Assembly (NCBI GenBank): GCA_900553925.1
Contig: USFH01000026.1
Span: 1-18,471 of the forward strand
Direction: 5' to 3'
Length of the DNA stretch: 18,471 bases
Source of the DNA: an uncultured Clostridium sp.
GTDB taxonomy: Bacteria; Bacillota; Clostridia; Lachnospirales; Lachnospiraceae
Positions 14,327 to 18,471 of the stretch are shown one piece after another. How positions within the stretch are numbered: the stretch's first letter is position 1; every line of letters starts with the position of its first letter. Position numbers and translations under genes: made by a program. The notes beneath the pieces were generated by a model. The model did no database searches and was not told the DNA's origin. It saw nothing but the letters and a program-made list of their open reading frames with translations.

Positions 14327-15388
14327 CTAGATGTAGAATACATCCTGCTCCTGCATCTCTTTATTCTCTAACAAATATGTCTTTTCTTCATCAAATACAT
14401 ATAACCGGTAGATCAGCACATGTACCGTCTCTCCGACGGATACGAGATCTTTTTCGAGCGACCGCTCGCCGGTTAACTCAATTCCGTTGATATCGACAAC
14501 GACATCCATGCGGTTTCCTTTGAAGATCACTTCCTTGACCGTTCCAAGCTCGGCAGCACTGATATACCGGTCAAGCTTTCCGCTTTTCGAGATCTTCACG
14601 AACTCCGGCCGGATCACCGCCTTGTCCGCATGCGGGATTCGTTCAAAGCCTTTCAGCCGGTCATAATCTTCCACTACAGATGACCGTCCGATAAACTGTG
14701 CCACAAATGGGGTATCCGGGGATTTATAGATCTCTAGCGGTGTTCCCATCTGCTCAACCACGCCGTGGTTCGTGATGATAATCTCATCCGCAACCTCGAC
14801 CGCCTCATCCTGATCGTGAGTGACGAAGATACTTGTGATACCAAGCTTTGTGACCATCTCTTTTAACCATGTCCGAAGCTCGGTCCGCACCTTCGCGTCA
14901 ATCGCTGCAAATGGTTCGTCCAACAGCAGTACCTGCGGATTCGGAGCTAATGCTCTGGCGAATGCCACACGCTGCCGCTGTCCACCGGATAACTGATTCG
15001 GATACCGCTTCTCCATGCCGGAAAGTCCGGTCAGCGATAACAGCTCGGTCACACGTTCCTTGATCTGTTTCTTCGGCATCTTCTGAAGCTCCAATCCAAA
15101 TGCGACATTCTCATACACCGTCATATACCGGAACAGTGCGTAGCTCTGAAATACGAATCCGATTCCACGTTTTGACGCCGGGATATCATTGACGCGCTTG
15201 CCGTCAATAAATATATCACCTTCGTTTGGATTCTCCAGTCCTGCGATCATCCGGAGAAGTGTTGTCTTTCCGCTTCCGGATGGTCCAAGCAGAGCGACCA
15301 GCTTTCCTTTCTCGACGCCGAAGCTCACGTTGTCCGATGCAAGGAAATCACCATATTTTTTATAGATATTTTTCATTTCCACATACAT
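14327..15388 (-). CDS. cysA: Sulfate ABC transporter, ATP-binding protein
   Basis: ATPase of 353 residues that powers sulfate (or thiosulfate) import. Walker A is GPSGSGKT (35-42), the Q-loop is Q81, the signature is LSGGQ (133-137), Walker B is LLLDEP (154-159), and the switch His is H191. The C-terminal part (after residue 235) resembles the regulatory TOBE-type domain of CysA proteins. It lies 5 nt after cysW, with the cysT and sbp genes upstream, so the importer is complete. An AGGTAGAG site precedes the ATG. Molybdate (ModC) is the closest alternative, but the sulfate operon around it settles the call. Confidence 0.94.
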   Translation of the reverse strand: MYVEMKNIYKKYGDFLASDNVSFGVEKGKLVALLGPSGSGKTTLLRMIAGLENPNEGDIFIDGKRVNDIPASKRGIGFVFQSYALFRYMTVYENVAFGLELQKMPKKQIKERVTELLSLTGLSGMEKRYPNQLSGGQRQRVAFARALAPNPQVLLLDEPFAAIDAKVRTELRTWLKEMVTKLGITSIFVTHDQDEAVEVADEIIITNHGVVEQMGTPLEIYKSPDTPFVAQFIGRSSVVEDYDRLKGFERIPHADKAVIRPEFVKISKSGKLDRYISAAELGTVKEVIFKGNRMDVVVDINGIELTGERSLEKDLVSVGETVHVLIYRLYVFDEEKTYLLENKEMQEQDVFYI

Positions 15389-15393
15389 AGTCT

Positions 15394-16263
15394 CTACCTT
15401 GTTCCTTTCGGCTCCTTCTCTTTTCCTCTATGCTCGATAATATTTCTTGCAATCAGTAAGATGATCGCTAAAATCACAAGAATCGAAGATACCGCAAATG
15501 CCGCGGTGATTGAGGTCTTCGTCCCCGACATATACAGGGCATCGATCTCAAGCGGCAGGGTGAATGTCTCGCCTCGCGTCTTCGAGAGCGCATTCACCGC
15601 ACCGAACTCTCCCAGCGCCCGCGCCGTACAGAGGATGATGCCGTAGATCAGTCCCCATTTCATATGTGGAAATGTGATCTTCCGAAATATCGTGAATCCC
15701 TTTGCGCCCATCAGAGCAGCGGCTTCTTCCTCATCCTTTCCCTGTACATTTAATACCGGGATGATCTCTCTTGAGACAAACGGAAATGTGACAAACACCG
15801 TAGCAAGCACTACGCCCGGAATCGCAAATGCAATTCTCACATCCGTTCCAAAATGCTGATTAAACGCCCGGATCACCGGGTAGAACCATCCGAGTCTGCC
15901 AAATGTCATCAGGTAGGCAAGTCCTACGATGACCGGCGAGATTGAAAATGGTATATCAATCAAAGTTGCAAGAATCTGTTTGCCACGGAAGGAAAACTTC
16001 GTGAGCAGCCATGCGGCGCAGATTCCAAATATCGTATTCACAACAACCGCGATACCGGTTGCAAGCAGCGTCACAAGCAGCGAGTGTCGCACATACTCCG
16101 TCGAGATCGACTCGATGTAAAATGCGAATCCCTCTCGCAGGGAATTGACGATTACAGAGAGTAGTGGCACGACCAGCATCAACACGATAAACAGTACCGT
16201 AATCGTGATTAATATAATTTTTGTCCGGCGTCTGCTTCGCTCTAATTTCTCATTTTCACTCAT
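15394..16263 (-). CDS. cysW: Sulfate ABC transporter permease CysW
   Basis: Membrane permease of 289 residues with about six hydrophobic segments, the first at residues 15-38. A cytoplasmic EAA-type loop (EEEAAALMGAKGFTIFRKITFPH) docks the ATPase. It forms a heterodimer with CysT. The ATG has GGGAGG upstream and is separated from cysT by a 97-nt gap with a large hairpin (16318-16361). The assignment as CysW rather than CysT follows the common order sbp-cysT-cysW-cysA. Confidence 0.92.
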   Translation of the reverse strand: MSENEKLERSRRRTKIILITITVLFIVLMLVVPLLSVIVNSLREGFAFYIESISTEYVRHSLLVTLLATGIAVVVNTIFGICAAWLLTKFSFRGKQILATLIDIPFSISPVIVGLAYLMTFGRLGWFYPVIRAFNQHFGTDVRIAFAIPGVVLATVFVTFPFVSREIIPVLNVQGKDEEEAAALMGAKGFTIFRKITFPHMKWGLIYGIILCTARALGEFGAVNALSKTRGETFTLPLEIDALYMSGTKTSITAAFAVSSILVILAIILLIARNIIEHRGKEKEPKGTR

Positions 16264-16317
16264 ACCTCTACCTCCCTCATAATGTATCGCCCCCTCACAT
16301 CCGTTCTGCGGCAGGTC

Positions 16318-16361
16318 GTCAGTGTCATCCTAATATGGGACTTCGTCCCATAGACACTGAC
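16318..16361. repeat. Long inverted repeat between cysT and cysW
   Basis: Two nested perfect stems. The outer 9-bp arms are 16318-16326 and 16353-16361, and the inner 8-bp arms are 16334-16341 and 16345-16352 around a 3-nt loop. A 7-nt bulge (16327-16333) lies on one side only. The outer stem abuts the cysT stop codon. No T run follows on the minus strand, so it is not a standard terminator. It may be a processing or mRNA-stability hairpin that sets the ratio of downstream products, or a small mobile repeat. The only large gap in the operon is the one that holds it. Confidence 0.8.
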
Positions 16362-17197
16362 TAAAGCAGATTTGTTCTGGCAGATTGTCTCGCCTGAACG
16401 ATATTGATAAATAACAACAATACAAACGATATAATTAACATCAGCAGTGCAATCGCTGTGGCGCTCTCATAATCGATCATTCCAAGCTTCTGCATGATCA
16501 CATACGAGATGACCTGCGTCTTGTCCTTCGCGCTGTTTCCCGATATGTAGATGACACTTCCGTACTCTCCGATGCCTCTGGCGAATGCCAGCCCGAATCC
16601 GGTCAGCAGTGCCGGTCGTAACTCCGGAAGGATCACGGCAAGAAATGTTTTCCTGCGGCTTGCGCCAAGCATGAACGCCGCTTCCTCATACTGTCCGTCC
16701 ATCTTCTCTAATACCGGCTGTACCGCCCGCACAACAAACGGGATTCCGACAAAGATCAGTGCGATCACAAGTCCGGTCTTCGTGTAAGCAATCTGGATTC
16801 CAAGCTTCGCGAATATCTTCCCGTAAAATCCACTGTCCGAAAAAAGCTTTGAAAGCGTGATACCTGCAACCGCAGTCGGTAGCGCAAACGGAAGCTCGAT
16901 GAATCCATCTAACAGCTTCTTCCCCGGAAACTCATATTTGACAAGTGTCCACGCAAGGATCAGTCCAAACACGGTATTAATCACAGCTGCCAGGAAGGAA
17001 CATCCGATACTTGTCAGAAATGCATTTCTCACATTTTCCTTCATGATAAGCCGGAACCACTCCCCCGGCGAAAGCTTCAGTGCATAGACAAGCACCGATG
17101 CAAGCGGGATCAGCACGATCAGGGATAATAATGTAATTACGATTCCAAATGTCAGATGATATCCCGGAATCACACGCGTCTTTTTTGCTTTCTTCAT
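16361..17197 (-). CDS. cysT: Sulfate ABC transporter permease CysT
   Basis: Membrane permease of about 278 residues with about six hydrophobic segments, the first near residues 16-40. The EAA-type loop is EEAAFMLGASRRKTFLAVILPE. Together with CysW it forms the sulfate pore. The start is ambiguous: a GTG at 17200 directly precedes the ATG at 17197, and GAGGAAAG lies upstream of both. I give the ATG. It follows sbp by 18 nt. Its stop codon touches the inverted repeat at 16318-16361. The C-terminus ends at TNLL, the normal length for this family. Confidence 0.92.
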   Translation of the reverse strand: MKKAKKTRVIPGYHLTFGIVITLLSLIVLIPLASVLVYALKLSPGEWFRLIMKENVRNAFLTSIGCSFLAAVINTVFGLILAWTLVKYEFPGKKLLDGFIELPFALPTAVAGITLSKLFSDSGFYGKIFAKLGIQIAYTKTGLVIALIFVGIPFVVRAVQPVLEKMDGQYEEAAFMLGASRRKTFLAVILPELRPALLTGFGLAFARGIGEYGSVIYISGNSAKDKTQVISYVIMQKLGMIDYESATAIALLMLIISFVLLLFINIVQARQSARTNLL

Positions 17198-17215
17198 CAC
17201 TTTGTACTCTTTCCT

Positions 17216-18217
17216 CTACGAATGGTTATAGATCTGATCGAACAATGCACCATCATCGAAATACGTTTCATAGGCGTTGTCCCATCCTCCAAAATCATCG
17301 ATACTCCACAGGTCGATAGTCAGATCAAATTTATCTGCATATTCCTTCAGGATTTCTGCATCGGCCGGACGATATCCATAGGTTCCGATCAACCGTTGTG
17401 CCTCATCACTGTACAGATATTCAAGATACTGCCTGCTTACTTCCTGGGTGCCGTTGGCATCCGCGTTATCATCGACGATTGCCACACTCGGCTGTGCCAG
17501 TATACTGACAGAAGGATTGATAATCTCATATTCACCGGCATAAGAATTCTGGATTGTGATTGCCTCATTCTCCCATGCCACAAGCACATCGCCCTTTTTG
17601 TTCTCTACGAAGGTCGTTGTAGCGCCTCTGGCACCGGAATCCATCACAGAAACCCGGCTGTATAACTTCCGCATGAAATCCTCCTGCCCGGATTCTTCCT
17701 TATATATCGTCTTCGCATAGCTTAAAGCAGCCAAGAAATTCCAGCAGGCGCCACCGCTGCTCTTCGGGTCGGGGGTGATAACCTCCACATCCTCACGGAT
17801 CAGATCATCCCAATCCTGAATCTGCTTCGGATTTCCCTTTCTTACAAGGAAAACGATCGTCGATGTATATGGGGATGAATCATCGGCAAACTCAGCCTTC
17901 CATCCCGCATCGATCAGACCGGTATTCTGAATCAGTGTAATGTCATGTTCGAGTGCGAGCGTTACGACATCCGCATTACAGCCCTCCACCACAGATCGTG
18001 CCTGTGCCCCGGAACCGCCATGTGACTGGATAACCTCCACAGTCCCGCCATATGTATCCTGATAATGTTCCTCGAACATCTGATTATATGCTTCATAGAA
18101 TTCCCGCGTCGGATCATATGACACATTTGTAATTCGGATTGTCCCGTCCTCCTGCTTTCCGCATCCGGTCAGAAGGAGCGCAAATGCAAGGAGTCCGAGC
18201 ATCAGTTTTTTCTTCAT
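17216..18217 (-). CDS. sbp: Sulfate-binding lipoprotein
   Basis: Substrate-binding protein of 333 residues for the ABC importer. The N-terminus is a lipoprotein signal with lipobox LTGC (C19), so it should be anchored outside the membrane of this Gram-positive-type cell. Sulfate-protein motifs are VSYDPTREFY, SHGGSGAQARSVVEG, the GGACWNFLAA segment in place of the common GGARWNYLAA, and GARGATTTFVE. The ATG at 18217 has AAGGA upstream and lies 12 nt after the cysteine synthase stop codon. Thiosulfate could be bound as well. Confidence 0.94.
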   Translation of the reverse strand: MKKKLMLGLLAFALLLTGCGKQEDGTIRITNVSYDPTREFYEAYNQMFEEHYQDTYGGTVEVIQSHGGSGAQARSVVEGCNADVVTLALEHDITLIQNTGLIDAGWKAEFADDSSPYTSTIVFLVRKGNPKQIQDWDDLIREDVEVITPDPKSSGGACWNFLAALSYAKTIYKEESGQEDFMRKLYSRVSVMDSGARGATTTFVENKKGDVLVAWENEAITIQNSYAGEYEIINPSVSILAQPSVAIVDDNADANGTQEVSRQYLEYLYSDEAQRLIGTYGYRPADAEILKEYADKFDLTIDLWSIDDFGGWDNAYETYFDDGALFDQIYNHS

Positions 18218-18229
18218 AATATTCCTTTT

Positions 18230-18469
18230 TTATACAAAGAGTGAAGTTGATAAATATCTCTCCCCGGTATCCGGAAGCAATACAACGATTGTCTTTCCTT
18301 CATTCTCCGGACGCTTTGCAAGCTCGGTTGCAGCCCATACAGCAGCGCCGGAGGATATCCCGACAAGCACGCCTTCTCTGCGTGCGATCGCCGCACCGGT
18401 TCTGAATGCATCCTCGTTTTCGACGGGGATTATTTCATCGTATATCTTTGTGTCAAGCGTTTCGGGAAC
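18230..18469 (-). CDS. cysK: Cysteine synthase, C-terminal part (window edge)
   Basis: The gene runs off the right edge, so only its last 79 codons are present and no start is visible. The translated part begins VPETLDTKIYDEII, continues with the LVGISSGAA phosphate-binding-type loop and KTIVVLLPDTGERYLSTSLF, and ends at a TAA at 18230-18232. This is the C-terminal end of O-acetylserine sulfhydrylase (CysK), a PLP enzyme that makes cysteine from O-acetylserine and sulfide. It is 12 nt upstream of sbp on the same strand and looks like part of the same operon. CysM-type relatives cannot be told apart from this fragment, though the LLPDTGERYLST end is typical of CysK. Confidence 0.9.
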   Translation of the reverse strand, partial: VPETLDTKIYDEIIPVENEDAFRTGAAIARREGVLVGISSGAAVWAATELAKRPENEGKTIVVLLPDTGERYLSTSLFV

Positions 18470-18471
18470 AA

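Noticed and set aside
14298..14327. GTG start for aprA upstream of the chosen ATG
   Set aside because: No Shine-Dalgarno site before the GTG, and the added 10 residues are not family-like. The ATG at 14297 has GGAAGGGAG upstream.

Overview
All genes in this window lie on the minus strand. Base composition, strong AGGAGG-type ribosome sites, tight gene packing and the protein families (DUF3793, short-chain clostridial flavodoxin, AsrC-like small sulfite reductase) point to an anaerobic Firmicute of the class Clostridia, most likely a gut-type Lachnospiraceae. The genus cannot be named from sequence alone.

Read in the direction of transcription (high to low coordinates), the first and largest block is a sulfate-assimilation operon at 18471-5538. 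It holds the end of a cysteine synthase (cysK, cut by the window edge), a complete sulfate ABC importer (sbp, cysT, cysW, cysA), a two-subunit APS reductase (aprA, aprB), ATP sulfurylase (cysD, cysN), O-acetylhomoserine sulfhydrylase (metY), a small siroheme/iron-sulfur sulfite reductase, a TusA-like protein and a thioredoxin-like protein. It closes with a ubiquitin-like sulfur carrier, its E1-like activating enzyme and a JAMM metalloprotease (hcyS, hcyF, hcyD). Most gaps are under 40 nt and several genes overlap. The exception is a 97-nt gap between cysT and cysW that carries a large, perfectly paired hairpin. A hairpin terminator follows hcyD.

The inferred chemistry is as follows. Sulfate is imported and adenylated to APS. 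APS is reduced directly to sulfite, with no APS kinase and no PAPS step. Sulfite is reduced to sulfide. Part of the sulfide is loaded as a C-terminal thiocarboxylate on HcyS and passed by MetY to O-acetylhomoserine to make homocysteine, and CysK can make cysteine. This matches the protein-thiocarboxylate methionine pathway described in Wolinella succinogenes. Two local twists are a carrier tail of -Gly-Gly-Gly-Ala-Phe, and TusA and thioredoxin genes placed between sulfite reductase and carrier.

The second block (5497-2821) is a two-gene tetrapyrrole operon with a good sigma-A-type promoter. It holds hemA and a fused precorrin-2 dehydrogenase/porphobilinogen deaminase, presumably to make siroheme for the sulfite reductase. 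hemL, hemB and the uroporphyrinogen III synthase and methylase steps are not in the window.

The third block (2766-1611) is a flavodoxin and a DUF3793 protein behind twin GTTAG-N6-CTAAC inverted repeats that overlap the promoter, probably metal- or iron-responsive control. The last gene is enolase (eno), with its own promoter and a strong intrinsic terminator. No tRNA, rRNA, CRISPR array, transposase or prophage gene was seen, and no stretch longer than about 210 bases lacks a gene.
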